Source of the DNA: Eledone cirrhosa
Taxonomy: Eukaryota > Mollusca > Cephalopoda > Octopoda > Eledonidae
DNA length: 64,000 nucleotides
Direction: 5' to 3'
Assembly: GCA_964016885.1 (NCBI GenBank)
Contig: OZ024742.1
Span: 116,948,823-117,012,822 of the forward strand
A model generated the notes under the pieces. That model did not search any database. It was not told the origin of the DNA and worked only from the letters and a program-made list of their open reading frames with translations. The position numbers and the translations under genes are program-made. Of this stretch, positions 41,890 through 53,215 are shown one piece after another. Within the stretch, counting starts at the first letter, position 1. The number at the start of each line of letters is the position of its first letter.

Positions 41890-43440
41890 GTAAAGAGGCT
41901 CATGACAAGCTTCTAAATTTTTCTCGATTATCTGCACCCCCTCACCAACTCCCCATTTTCATTTCCTTATCCACCATTTTCAAGCCATGTTGTTCTTGGT
42001 CTTCCACATTTTTTCTTACTTCCACATTAATTTACATTCTTTCCAGTTTTCTTTATTGTTCCACATTCATCATCTATGTCTTACTCCCATAAATCATGCC
42101 AATTCTCACATCTGCATCATACATATTTCTCTTCATTAGCACACCACGTAATGCACAGAACTTCATCCATGCACTCTAGATACTGTTGTAGTGTAATCTA
42201 TTCAATATGTCTCCAATATAAGAAAACGTTTTCATACCTTTTATCTTTGCACCAATATTAAGATCCAGCTCAACATCTTCTTCCTCTTTAGCTCCCTCTG
42301 TAAGTATGTTTCACTTAAAAGTAGTTCCCACTTGTTTCATAATCCATTCACACCACCACATTTTCAATGTACCCCTCTCCCCTAGTGCATATCATACATT
42401 TAATGGAATTCACACCAAGTCCCTTCCTGCACACAGCTACCTTCCTGTTTTTTCCATCTCACCAAATGATTTACCACATACCATCACATTTATTTTACCA
42501 CTATTCACCTTCAACCTTAATTCTCCATCAACCTTAAGCCTCCATAATTCCTTCCACCTATTCATCTTCTCCTTCTCTCCAACCATGCTCTCAACTGTTA
42601 ACATCAAGTCATCTGCATAGAACAAATCCTTTACATTTTGGTCTAGTACCTCCATCACAATTACAAATCGTAGTAAGCATAATACAAATCCCCTAATGCA
42701 TTCCAACCTTCACGTCAAACTCATCTGTGTTGTCCTTCGTTTTTACAACTGAACACATTTTTTTTCATTCATTGTCATCATTACTCTAGTCAACTTTCCT
42801 ACATCCCCAAATTTCTCAATCACCTAGTCACTACTTTACATTGAACCCTATAAAAAGCTTTATTCAGATCAACCCCCATAACCAAATTCTCCTTTTTGCC
42901 CTTCTACCTCTTCTGTAATTTCCTCACAATAAAGAATTGCATCTGCTGTGTTCCTTTTTCCAGCCCAAATCCAAACTGTATTTCATCAATCTTCATTTTT
43001 CCCTTATTCTCTTTTCTAACACTCTTTCAAATACCTTCATTCCATGTTCCAATTGTATAATTGGTCTATAGCAGCAATCCTATAGGATCACCTTTCCTCT
43101 TATACAAACGGATGGGATTATTCAACTCCCAATCCACTGGGTTATGGTCTTCTTTCCTCAACAACCTACAGATCTCTAACATGTGCTTCACACCCACTCT
43201 CACAACTCATGTTGGCCCTCCTACTCTTCCACTCTTACTCTTCATTTTTAATGCTTTCTCAACTTCTTCAGCTATCTCCTCTTGTCGGTCTGAGAACTGG
43301 ATTGCTCCTTATATTGCAATTTCATTCATTCCCCTCATTCAAGAATCTCTCCATATAACTATTCCCACTTTTCTTAATTCCATCTGAGTCTACATCAATT
43401 TTTCCCTCTTCCATCCTTTAAGCAGATAATCTCTGTCCCA
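41890..43440 (-). pseudogene. Old LINE reverse transcriptase copy, decayed
   Basis: Minus strand, in order: WERFLNEGNEI (~43400), EEIAEEVEKALKMKS.SGRVGGP, LEICRLLRKEDHNPVDWELNNPI.LYKRKGDPI, EGMKVFERVLEKRI-like, KIDEIQFGF, FIVRKLQK, DEFDVKVG, then 42706-42437 with FYADDLMLTVES and MNRWKELWRLKVDGELRLKVNSGKINVM. Motif order is RT fingers through YADD and the post-palm helix. Motif A (DLNKAF-like near 42860) is broken. Stops and frameshifts every 50-100 bases. Related to but older than the LINE at 32.7 kb. Confidence 0.75.
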
Positions 43441-43477
43441 TCATCTCTCATATGACACTTTAACTATTCTGCCAATT

Positions 43478-43625
43478 CACCACACTTTGACTGCTACTTC
43501 ATATAATGGCCCAAAAAGAATGGAAGCAAAGTTGGCCTCTATGAGATATAAACTTAGAACATAGTGGCCTTTATCAAGTACTGGAAGACATTTAGTCCCA
43601 TGCTCTAATAATTCTAAAACATTAG
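43478..43625 (-). mobile_element. tRNA-derived SINE
   Basis: Reverse complement of TGGCCTCTATGAGATATAAACTTAGAAC...TAGTGGCC...TTTAGTCCCATGCTC, a decayed copy of the GTGGATTGGCAG-type SINE. Confidence 0.55.
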
Positions 43626-46320
43626 AACAAAATCAGTTGAAACTAACAGTGAATATATTTGTATAATATCAATAATTTCTAAATCAGAGCATATTTCTTG
43701 TGGAAATATTCAGCATGTACGTTGTGTATCATTGCTGAAAATACTGGACAGGATAATATTTCCTGTAATAATTTATTGATATATTTCAACATGGAATTCA
43801 CAAGACCATATTCTCTGATCTAAAATGAAATTTCATAATTTTCTATATATAAATCTTTCTATTTGCAGGAATTTGCAGGCCATGTATTTCGCTTAACTGC
43901 TTCCATTATTTCTTCTAGTTGTATTTCTCAAGTCTATTAAGATACATTGTTTAATCTCTCCCCACTCCTTCTCCCTCTTAATATCTCCCCTCTCCACATC
44001 CTCTTTCTTTCTCTTATCTCCTCTCCCTCTATATTGCTTTCTTTCTCTCCCCAACCATCTCTGTTACTTCTCCAAATATACCCTGAAACTTCTCCACACA
44101 CACACATGTGAGTATATACCTTCTGAAAATTTAGTTACTATGAGATTGACGTTATAAACCTTATTTTCTGCTACTGTTCCTATCCAACAAACGTTTGAAT
44201 CATAAATCATCTAAGCAACCACAAATTCAAAGAATAGGTTTTAGCTGAAGGATGATTAGTTTCCTTTCAGAGTTTACATTATTTCATTTTGAAGTCAGAA
44301 AAGCTACCAGAAGTTGGATATATAGACACAAACAGGTATGACTCTTTAGTGAACAAGTTTCTTTCCCAAATTCTTACTTCAATGACATTGAACAGCAGTT
44401 TGTCAAAGTGGGAATACAATATAGCTAACTACTATAGCCCTAGGTGTATTGTGTGTTAAATCTGTGCAGAAGTCCATTAATATATATGTGTGTGTGTATG
44501 TGCACATTCCTCTTTTGTAGTTGATCAATGAAAGGGTTGTTTGTTTTGTCATGCCTTTCATTTCAATTTTATATTTACAAATGCTACACAGGCATCTCGT
44601 TCTCTCTCTACATACATATGTATATATATATATTTATTTAAAATGAAGAAAAACCAAAGTTAACTTAAATTCATTCTTTAATTTCTACATACGTCTCTAT
44701 ACAGGTGATAATGGTATATGTTTATGTAAACAATAATTTAATTAGAAACAGTTAATTAGGAATTATTACACAAGACATAATACTTATAACATCTTGTATC
44801 ATCAAGAATTATAAAAAGGGATAAATTTTAACCCAATACAAATTATAAGAATAAACACTATAAACACTATAACACATGTTGGTCATTGACAACCATTTAA
44901 TGAACATACATGTTGGGGTAAATACAAACATCATTGCTGAATCAGATTTTCCTTGCTTCTTCTAATAGAATATCTACTGAACAATAACTGTCAATAAACC
45001 ACTATGTTACCTAATAGCCAGGTAGTTGTTTGCTCATATACATAATGATTGGTGATGTGGTCAGTTCTGCTGATGCTAAATATGATTTTACGAAATGCTC
45101 ATAAACTCTATATTTAATGTTCTGATAACCATTGTTTGTAGTCAAAATGGTACAATAGAAATTGAAAGGTAGCATTTTATAAGAGCCAATACATTCATGC
45201 ATGTACATGTCTTCTGAACACCTGTGCTAACTCACACATTTTGGATCAGTGCTTTGTGCATGAGACTATCAGAATTTAGAAGAAACTTCTATGGACTGTC
45301 ACACACTCCTTTCATTCAAGTTATTTGCAGAAGGTGCTTTACCATGGGATTCAATATGCTATCGTATGATTGTAAAGCAAATTTCTTAAACCATTCCGTG
45401 ATATCCCATGCTCTAATTTCACACAAATACATTCACATACAAACACAGACATACACAATATTGCAGCAATAGTCACATAATTTCAAATGTGATGTAGAAA
45501 CATTATTTAGATCAGAGTCTGTAACATGTTTTTAGAAGTGGCTTTAAAATTCTGACTGCACAAAACACCTCTTGTCATTCTCACTATTTGAAAGGCAGGG
45601 AACCAATGGTTGGTCTATTGAAAACCTATAGCCAACAGATCAATTGTTCACAAATGTATTACATAAATAACATAAAAATTTAGATTTGCTATATAGATTT
45701 TGTTGCTAGATTCTTTTTACATGTTAGAATTGTATAAAGTTTGGCATGACTAGGCAAGGCAAAAACGTGATGTCCACCATTTTTAAACAGTCACTACAAT
45801 TCTAATTCAATTTCTTGTTTTGCAGTATTTGTGGTTTTAGAATCCACTCTAGTAATACTTATATATTACATTCCTTACTTCTTTGTGAATGAAACAGAAA
45901 ATAGGTTTGCACTGCTTAATAGATATTTACGAAAATAATGTGTAAAGAGAGTCACTGAAACCAAATCATATTTGTTAACTGACACCATCAAGATTATTCA
46001 CCCTTTTATATTTATATTTACATTCCTTAGCTTCATTCACAGTCTTGCATTGTATTTCTCATTTCTACAAACAGCAGGTCTGCTTGAAACATCACAACTC
46101 CACCTCTACGTGCAACACACAAACCTCTCTTGTTTTATATATTTTACAATCTAGATTATAAATGAGCTAACTATTTTGATTTTAAATGTAAAATGATATT
46201 AAACATGATAAGCATCAATTTCAGACAGGAAAGATAAACAGACCCAGTCAGAAGGTTTCAAATTCATACATATAATGTTTAATATCATTTCACCATTTAG
46301 ATTATATATCGTATCCAATA
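43626..46320. other. No gene recognised (2.7 kb)
   Basis: Single-copy-looking AT-rich sequence; CT-rich patch 43955-44100; TG/TA at 44480-44500 and 44620-44640. Short open frames have no recognisable domain. Confidence 0.5.
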
Positions 46321-46324
46321 AACA

Positions 46325-46465
46325 CACTTAGGCAGTGGATTGACAGAACTGTTTGAGCATTGAACAAAATATCTTGCAGTACATGTTCTGACTCTATACA
46401 TTCTGAGTTCAAATTCCATGACATTTTCCTTCTATCCTTCTGTTGATAATATAAAGTACCAATAC
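46325..46465 (+). mobile_element. tRNA-derived SINE (old copy)
   Basis: GGCAGTGGATTGACAGAACTG...ATCTTGCAGTACATGTTCTGAC...TTCTGAGTTCAAATTCCATG...ATAAAGTACC follows the SINE consensus from A-box head to body. Confidence 0.65.
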
Positions 46466-46640
46466 AGGATAATGTATGAGCTGAATTGTTAGAGCATTTG
46501 ACAAAATGTCTTGTAATATTTATTCCATCCCTTATTTTCTGAGTTTGCTTGCAACAAAACTGATACCAAAATGTATTACATTTGCTTTTCCATTGGTTGT
46601 GTCAGAGATATGAAGAAGGGAAACTTGCTGTTTTGCCAAA
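46466..46640 (+). mobile_element. tRNA-derived SINE (old, tandem to previous)
   Basis: GAGCTGAATTGTTAGAGCATTTGACAAAATGTCTTGTAATATTTATTCC...TTTTCTGAGTTTGC; same family as the preceding copy and in the same orientation. Confidence 0.5.
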
Positions 46641-46971
46641 TACTGGAATAAAATAATAATAGTAATAAAAGAACCTTACCCAAACCCATAAGGTAATGGA
46701 CAGTCAGTTGTCAACAAAAAGAGAGGATCTATTTGATTTTTATACCAAATTATCAATTAATCCATTAGTAAGTTGGGTCCATCTCATCCTAATATGGAAA
46801 ATAAGAAATGTCCCCAGCAACAGATCTCCATGACACTATGTCCCAGACAAATGTACATATTTCACTCTCTTTGAATTAGATGTCATGACTGAGGCAACCA
46901 GGAATATGTTTTGCAAAGCTTCGTTTCTGTCAGACTGATTATTTTTCCATGTTTTGGGACATACTGACAGT

Positions 46972-47470
46972 ATTCATCATCCTCCTCCTTTAATGTCCAC
47001 TTTCCTTGCTTGCAAAATTTGAATGGGTCTTTATCGATCATGTCTGTACTGAAGCGGAGCCACAGACCTCCCAGACTGGCTGGCAGTTCGCATTTCACTT
47101 ACATACGGTTCCACATTTTACCAAATGCATTTTATCATGGCACCAGCACCAGAGAGGTTGTCACGTCTGTGACACAACTGGAGCGTACCCCCAACCCTTT
47201 GTTTGGCAAGATTTCTATGGTTGAATGCCCTTCCTATCACCAACCACATTACAGTAGATAATGGGTGCATTTCTTGTGTAGATCAGCATCACTTGAGAGG
47301 TTGTGTTTTTGATACAACTGAACGTTTTTGGGGGGCATGGTTTCTACAGCAGGGTGCTCTTCCTGTCACCAAACTCCTTTATGACACCATCAATAGAGAG
47401 ATTGTTGGTCATAGTCCCAACAGAAGAGCCATTTGCTTAGAAGAGGGCTGTAGGGGAGTGACGTAGATAG
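46972..47470 (-). mobile_element. LINE 3' UTR tail (subfamily B), old
   Basis: CATCATCCTCCTCCTTTAAT start, then CCACTTTCCTTGCTTGC, ATGCCCTTCCTATCACCAACCACA (47224-47248), and repeated TTGAGAGGTTGTG segments with a second GTGCTCTTCCTGTCACC at 47354. A diverged, reverse-complement 3' UTR copy. Confidence 0.6.
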
Positions 47471-47679
47471 TTAAAAGTGTAAGTGGTGATTTGGCAAAGG
47501 AGAGAGTAAGCAGACGGGGTGGCTGATTAGTGTATGAGAGAGATTTAGTGGTGTGGGGGATGTGGTTGGTAGGTCAAGGGGGGAGTGAGAGAGAGATAAG
47601 TAAGGAGTGATGGAATGGGGGATAAACCAGAGGTAGAAAGAATAGCTACTAGGATGCAATAGTGAAGATATCTAAGGGT
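47471..47679. other. Purine-rich unassigned
   Basis: GTGAGAGAGAG-type sequence; no gene. Confidence 0.45.
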
Positions 47680-48480
47680 TTTACTTTTAGGCCTCTCAAC
47701 TCTAGGTTCTTCCATGTTTGAAATTTTGTCTCTAACTCTTTTATGAATTCAACTATGAACACTTGTTCATCAGCCTATTGGAGCTCCCATAAAGTGCTAG
47801 TTTTAAACTCCTCAGTGATGGCCTGAAGGACAATGATAAACAGGAGTGGACTGCGAACTGAGCCCTAGTGGACTCCCACCGGCACTTCAAACTCATTATT
47901 GTCCTCATTTCCAAATCTCACTCTGCTTGTTGTTCCTCTATATATGACCTGCACAGCCCTCACAAGCCATTCAGCTACATCTAATTTTCTAAATTCTCGC
48001 CAGATTACAGAGCATAGGATCCTGTCAAAGACCTTCACCATATTGACAAAAGCCAAATACTGTGGCTTACGCTTAGCTATGTACCTCTCCTGTAGTTGAC
48101 TCATCAGAAAGAAGGCATAAATCCATACTGCATCTCATACAACTTGATTTTGTCCCTAATTATTTGTGCTATACCCTTTCAGCAACTTTCCTGACCTGGT
48201 TCATTAACTTCATACCACTGAAGTTCACTCATGTGCATCTCCTTTGCACTTGTAGTAATTTACAATGATATTCCTCAGCCAGTCATTAAGTATGACCTTT
48301 TCTTTTACTACTTGATTAACTATGCATCTGACTAGCACATATCCTACCATGCCAGATACTTTTAAGCATCTCAACAACTATACCAGATGATCCAGTTACC
48401 ATCTCTGCTTTCAGATTCTTCATTGTTTTACCTATCACACTGTTAACTTCAATACTGGTCTTTCAGTTGAGTCTGCATGA
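47680..48480 (-). pseudogene. LINE reverse transcriptase copy, decayed
   Basis: Minus strand: NLKAEMVTGSSGIVVEML (~48420), a decayed INCYKCKG near 48250, VMKLMNQVRKVAERV-like, QLQERYIAKRKPQYLAFVNMVKVFDRILCSVIWREFRKLDVAEWLVRAVQVIYRGTTSRVRFGNEDNNEFEVPVGVH (48104-47865), then QGSVRSPLLFIIVLQAITEEF and a broken ADE near 47780. In motif A the catalytic Asp reads Asn (FVNMVKVFDR). Same family as the 32.7-kb LINE; truncated at both ends. Confidence 0.82.
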
Positions 48481-48790
48481 AATTCTTTGAAACCTATTTA
48501 AATAAGCATTTTGTTTTTTTTTTGTGCACGGCATATTGGGAATGAGAACTTGGAAGGTTCAGCATAACTGTTAAATAACAATAAACCAATCAATTCAATC
48601 CTTATTTCAGGCTCCCGAAAATTACTTCAAGCTGTCTAATTTTTAGTGAAACTAAATACATATGAATAAGAATTGTTACATACATATATACTTAAATATA
48701 CTTGCTATATATATGTATACTTATATGCATAAGTACATAATCATCTATATATTAATACGCTTGTACCTACGTACCATACGTCCAACACTT
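48481..48790. other. No gene recognised
   Basis: AT-rich with TA/CA patches at 48680-48760. Confidence 0.5.
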
Positions 48791-49320
48791 TCAGTAATTA
48801 CATAGTAATTTATCTGCTGTAGAAGAACATCCGTATCATACATACAATAATTTGGTGTAATTCATTGCGGCTAATATTTTCTTTCATTGTCTTATCATTC
48901 ACCGCCCAAGAACGACTTCAACTCCCAACAGAAGAACTTATATATTTTATATTACTGTCGTGAGGTAAATTGAAAATTGATAATACACTCTATTTTTACC
49001 TCCGCCAAATAAGTAATGCTTTATCCTCAGTTAGTGTTTTTTTTTTTGTTACAAGTTTTTTATTTATGACACACAAACTCACTGCATTACCTATTTGGCA
49101 GAGGTAAAAATAGAGTGTATTATCAATTTTCAACTTACCTCATGACAGTAACATAAAATATATAATTTCTTCTGCTGGGAGTTGAAGTCGTTCTTGGGCG
49201 GTGAATGATAAGACAATGAAAGAAAATCTTCTGCGCAAGGCATTACACCAAATTATTGTATGTATGATACGGATGTTCTTCAATGGCAGATAAATTACTA
49301 TGTAATTACTGAAAGCGGGA
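48791..49320. mobile_element. Long foldback element, ~240-bp arms
   Basis: Left arm 48795-49030 (from CTTTCAGTAATTACATAGTA) and right arm 49080-49315 (ending in the complement) are near-identical inverted copies, including TATCATTCACCGCCCAAGAA and AATACACTCTATTTTTACCTC. The spacer of ~50 bp contains a T run. No ORF, no hammerhead core found. The right end abuts a LINE tail. Family not recognised; either a foldback DNA transposon or a PLE-type inverted pair. Confidence 0.75.
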
Positions 49321-49754
49321 GACCTTTGGCGGTACTCAGTAATAGAGAAGACCCGCCTTACCTAAATACAAAGTAAAACCTACTACAGTCAGTAGGCATC
49401 TCTAACAAAATACACCCCCATCCCACCACCCCCACCCCATCCACACCGCCCCTTTCAATGTAAAGTTATGTTGGTGCCACAACATCCAGGCTGAAACAAA
49501 TGAGATCGTGTAGGTGTCACATCAAAAAACACACAGTTCACGCTGTAATGTGGCCGTGTAGGCAACACAGTAAAAACCTCCCAGCCCCACACTGTAAATG
49601 TGGTTGGTGTTAGGAAGGGCATCCAGCTGTAGAAAACCCGCCAGATAGTCCTATACGAGCAAGATAACCACTCTTGCCTCAAGTGGGAAAACCCCCGTCC
49701 AAACCCATGCAAGCATGGAACACGGACGTTAAACGATGATGATGATGATGATGA
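49320..49754 (+). mobile_element. 5'-truncated LINE (subfamily B) tail
   Basis: GACCTTTGGCGGTACTCAGT...GACCCGCCTTA at 49321-49362 matches the last 14 codons (DLWRYSVIEKTRL) of the LINE at 55110-56062, followed by its whole 3' UTR and a (GATGAT)n end at 49735-49754. Retains the conserved GGACGTTAAACGATGATG 3' box. Confidence 0.88.
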
Positions 49755-51098
49755 CACACACAGTCGGACGTACAGTACTAGAAATATTGTATATAGGGAA
49801 GTGCTTTAAAGGATGTTTTTTATGTGTACTTTTATGAAATTATTTTAAATAATCTTATATTATTATACATAAAATAAAGGAAAATATAATTGTCTATTCA
49901 CCAAACTACTGAAAATCAAACAACTTTGATTAACTGATAAATGTTCATTGGATAATATTTAAATTTAAAAAATTATCCATGAATTTTTTCATGGATCCAG
50001 CTAGTTAATATTAAGGTTTGTAAGTGACTAACAGAAGAACTCAATGCTGGTGTCGTATCATATTTATTATATATAGGGATTCAATGTTTGTGTTTTATTT
50101 CCCTAGATTATTATTCACAAAGTCATCTGCTACACACACACACAAGCACAAATATATGTATTCTGTCATCTAACTTTTAGAACATTCGATTGTGTCACTG
50201 GAGAATATGTGACCGCTGCCTCTATTTTATGAAAATATGTCTTCTGACAGACATTTCCTTAGCATTTAGGAATTTGTAAATTTAGCTTCATATAAATGTG
50301 TGTGTGTGAGTGTATGTATGTGTGTGTGGTCTAAATGATATTCTTTTAATGTTTCTATCCATTCCTGAAATATGACACACTAATGGCCTGGACCTTCATA
50401 ATCTCATGTTCCAAGTAAATTCTCTCAATAGATATTGTCAAAAATCAATTTCATGAAGAATTTTAAAGTATAACCAAATACATCCAGTTCCATGTAATGA
50501 CACATTTGACAAAACTCTGGGAATTTGTAATATCACTCTTAAAATAATACTAAGAATAAAAATAAACCACGTTGGTTCAATTCCATCATGATTTATTATA
50601 CACTATCAAAAATATTAGAAAATCACATGTATGGCCCAACTGAGTGTTTGATCATTGGTATGCTCATTTGAAACTAACCTAGGTTTAAATAACAAGAGCA
50701 ACCTTCAATTTTAGGGCATGGTAACAAATTAATTGCTACACCTTACTATTTCTTGCCAAACATTTCAATGTATAAATCCATTCTACATACAAAAGTCATT
50801 ACATGCATCTGCTTTATTCAGACAACTTAAACATGACATAATATAAATAGTCGCAGCAATGGGTATTCCAGTTGTTTGATTAACTAAACAACCTATTCAT
50901 TGAATTATAGAGTAAGTGGCTGAGTATTCCACAGATACCTGTACCTTTAACATAATCCATGGATAGAATTAGTGTGACACAGTGTTTGACAGAGCTAGCT
51001 CTTTGAATTACAAGTATAGTTCAGCTGATAGCATTTCACAGATTTCCATCTTTCCATCAACTCTGGAGAAGTTACAGTTATAATTGAATCTTCTTAAC
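49755..51098. other. No gene recognised
   Basis: AT-rich non-repetitive-looking sequence; (CA)n at 50130-50143 and (TG)n at 50295-50328. Confidence 0.5.
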
Positions 51099-51291
51099 TC
51101 GTCAGCATTTAAACCAGCTAGAATTCTCTCACCTCTTTCTGTTCAAACCAGGTGTAATTGGCCACTATAGAAATATTAAGGTATTGTTCTCAAAATAAAT
51201 ATGAAAATCTCATAGTTTCGATATTATGTGAGATAAAGACTTTACCATCAAAATACATAAGTAAATATAGAGTAATGTAAATGCTAAATGG
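51099..51291. mobile_element. piggyBac-type MITE, reverse copy
   Basis: Between TTAA at 51095-51098 and 51292-51295. Internal sequence (AAGGTATTGTTCTCAAAATA, GATATTATGTGAGATAA, ACTTTACCATCAAAATA) is the reverse complement of 36653-36873. The left terminus CTCGTCAG is eroded. Confidence 0.65.
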
Positions 51292-51299
51292 TTAAAGAA

Positions 51300-51700
51300 G
51301 GAAAAACATCAATGTCGTAATGTTGATAGAATTATTAAGTAGATTTACAATATTATACATTGATTTCTAAGGTAAAGAAGAATTATTTTAGAAAAGAAAA
51401 TTTCTCAGATGCCACCTCCCACCACATATAAAGCAGTAGTTAAATTAGTGTAATATATTTAATGCAGTGAGAAATTTTTGCGAATTATTTGAGAATTTTT
51501 GAGAATTACTTGCAAATAATTATTCAATGATAAAAAGACAATAGTCATCAATCACAAATATTTCAATTACTCCCCTGAGGACTGGAGAGAACACCAGACA
51601 TTTTTAATTTTATTAAATCACCTTAGTAAAGCATGAGCTTCACAGTACTTGCTGAAGTAATAATGAATGAATAAGTAAATGTACAAAATTGTATTCTAGT
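51300..51700. other. No gene recognised
   Basis: AT-rich; nothing assigned. Confidence 0.45.
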
Positions 51701-51880
51701 CTATCATCATTGTTGTTTCACTCATATGAAATCATCAGGAACCTGATGATTGCTTATGAGTGAAACAGTTCTAGTCTTGTAGAAATCATTCCTATATAAA
51801 ATAAAGATGCTTATACACTACCAACATATTGAATACCTTATCTAACTGTGATCATTTTCCAATCCCCACTGAGAATCCAC
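51700..51880. repeat. Foldback related to 9242-9405, hammerhead relics
   Basis: TTGTTTCACTCATATGAAATCATCAGG is inverted against CCTGATGATTGCTTATGAGTGAAAC. Both strands read CUGAUGA...GAAAC (plus 51743-51749 and 51762-51766). On the plus strand helix III (ACAG/UUGU, then A) closes, but helices I and II are poor. The downstream GTTCTAGTCTTGTAGAAATC and TATTGAATACC match the 9.2-kb unit. Confidence 0.55.
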
Positions 51881-51884
51881 CCTT

Positions 51885-51887
51885 TAT

Positions 51888-51912
<25 letters not shown>
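51885..51912. repeat. (TA)n tract
   Basis: TA repeat abutting the next foldback. Confidence 0.9.
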
Positions 51913-51913
<1 letters not shown>

Positions 51914-51918
<5 letters not shown>

Positions 51919-52062
51919 GTGAACAACACAATATATAACTACTCCATTACCAAAGGTTTTAGGACTCAAGACAACATTAACATACATATAGATCGTTCAT
52001 CAGACAGAGAGTCCTGAAACCTTTGGTAATGGAGTAGTTATATATTGCGTTGTTCACTTTCT
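51914..52062. mobile_element. 149-bp foldback with 54-bp arms
   Basis: Arms 51914-51967 and 52009-52062 (AGAAAGTGAACAACACAAT..., CTCCATTACCAAAGG) differ at about two positions; 41-nt centre. A hammerhead-like motif runs across the centre on the minus strand. TTAGAAAG/CTTTCTAA ends. Confidence 0.78.
51942..52009 (-). ncRNA. Hammerhead-like motif, core mutant (G12 to A)
   Basis: Minus strand: helix I CUCUGU (52009-52004) with AUGGAG (51947-51942), 6 bp with two G-U; core CUGAUGA 52003-51997; second core half AAAA instead of GAAA at 51960-51957; helix III ACC-UUU-GGU; position 17 is A51948. The ~36-nt helix II insert pairs only partly. The opposite arm keeps the unmutated GAAACC. Likely inactive as it stands. 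Confidence 0.4.
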
Positions 52063-52129
52063 AATTAAATAGCTCTGTTCTATACATAGAGCACTCTTTT
52101 TTCCTTTGCTTTTTCTTCGGAAATACTTA

Positions 52130-52190
52130 ACGCACACACACACACATATATACATACATATATACATACATATATATATATTAAAAATTT
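52130..52190. repeat. (CA)n/(TA)n tract
   Basis: ACACAC run then TACATA/TATA units. Confidence 0.8.
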
Positions 52191-52354
52191 GAATCTATGT
52201 GTGCTTGTCCATGTAGATTTCTGGCTGAAAGACTAGGGATTTCCTCTCAAAAATGGCACATATTCAGAATCAGTATAATAACAGTATTTCTATGCTACTT
52301 TTGGCCATCACCCTATGATGCTAATTGGAACCACCTTATAACAGCTATATAACC

Positions 52355-52585
52355 ATACTAGCTAGGATAAGAATAAGGTTGAAATGTTTAGGGAGCTACA
52401 ACCTCTGTTAACAAGAAATGGATTTTCTCTGGGCAAAGGGTAAATTATATGATGCCTGCATGAGAAATGGAATCTTGAATGACAGCCTGACATGGGTGGT
52501 AAATAGAGGATGCTCACTTATTTTCTCTCCAGTCCCCATATATCCTCTGCATTTCTCATGCAGGCATCATATAATTTATCCTATA
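52355..52585 (+). pseudogene. LINE C-terminal fragment with inverted duplication
   Basis: 52375-52505 reads MFRELQPLLTRNGFSLGKGKLYDACMRNGILNDSLTW, matching FRELLPLLTKKGFSLRTKGRLYDACVRSAMLHGSETW of the intact LINE. 52548-52582 then repeats part of it (AAATTATATGATGCCTGCATG) in inverse orientation. This may reflect a 5' inversion during target-primed reverse transcription or later rearrangement. Confidence 0.65.
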
Positions 52586-52611
52586 TATATATATATATAA
52601 TTCACAATATA

Positions 52612-52800
52612 TATTTATCATCATCATCATCATCATCGTTTAACGTCTATCTTCCACGCTAGCATGTGTTAGACGGGAATTGTCCCACTTCATGCAAGAT
52701 TGATTGGGTGACCGTGTCTCGCTCATATAGAACTGTATCTGGCAAGTTTTCTACAGCTGGATGCCCTTCCTAACACCAACCACATTTACAATTAACACAC
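52612..52800 (-). mobile_element. LINE 3' UTR tail (subfamily B)
   Basis: (ATC)n at 52617-52637, CGTTTAACGTCTATCTTCCA, and CTGGATGCCCTTCCTAACAC at 52760-52779, ending in (AC)n. Confidence 0.85.
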
Positions 52801-52990
52801 ACACATACACACTGACAACAATGATTTTTAAAAAAAGTATTAATGAAAAATCAAATATAGCATTGCAAGTTCGTATTTTTCTCCTGTTAGCTGATATAAG
52901 TTAACTTTGCAATGGACTGATATCTCCTCCAAAAGAGTGTGCTGTACCTTAAGTTGTTTAACAGATTAAACTGTGGTCAGGTAGCCTCTA
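52801..52990. other. No gene recognised
   Basis: Starts with CA repeats; otherwise unassigned. Confidence 0.45.
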
Positions 52991-52994
52991 GCCT

Positions 52995-53215
52995 AAAAAA
53001 AAAGAGAATTCATAAGTCTTTTCTAGTATTTAGGTATGAGCCTTTATATTCTGATTTCAGATCCCACCTAGGTTGATCAGAGATTATTAGATAAGTACCC
53101 ATTGAATACTGGAGATCATATGATTGACTGCTTTCCCCTCTCACTCCAAAACCTCAGTAGGTTAATCACCCCTTGATGGATATTTTATTATGTTAATTAA
53201 CTTTATCTGTATAAA
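52995..53215 (+). mobile_element. tRNA-derived SINE (old copy)
   Basis: Contains TTCTGATTTCAGATCCCACCTAGGTTGATC (B-box and GAGGTTGA body), then GAATACTGGAGATCATATGATTGACTGC and CCCCTCTCACTCC, the usual SINE order. Confidence 0.6.
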
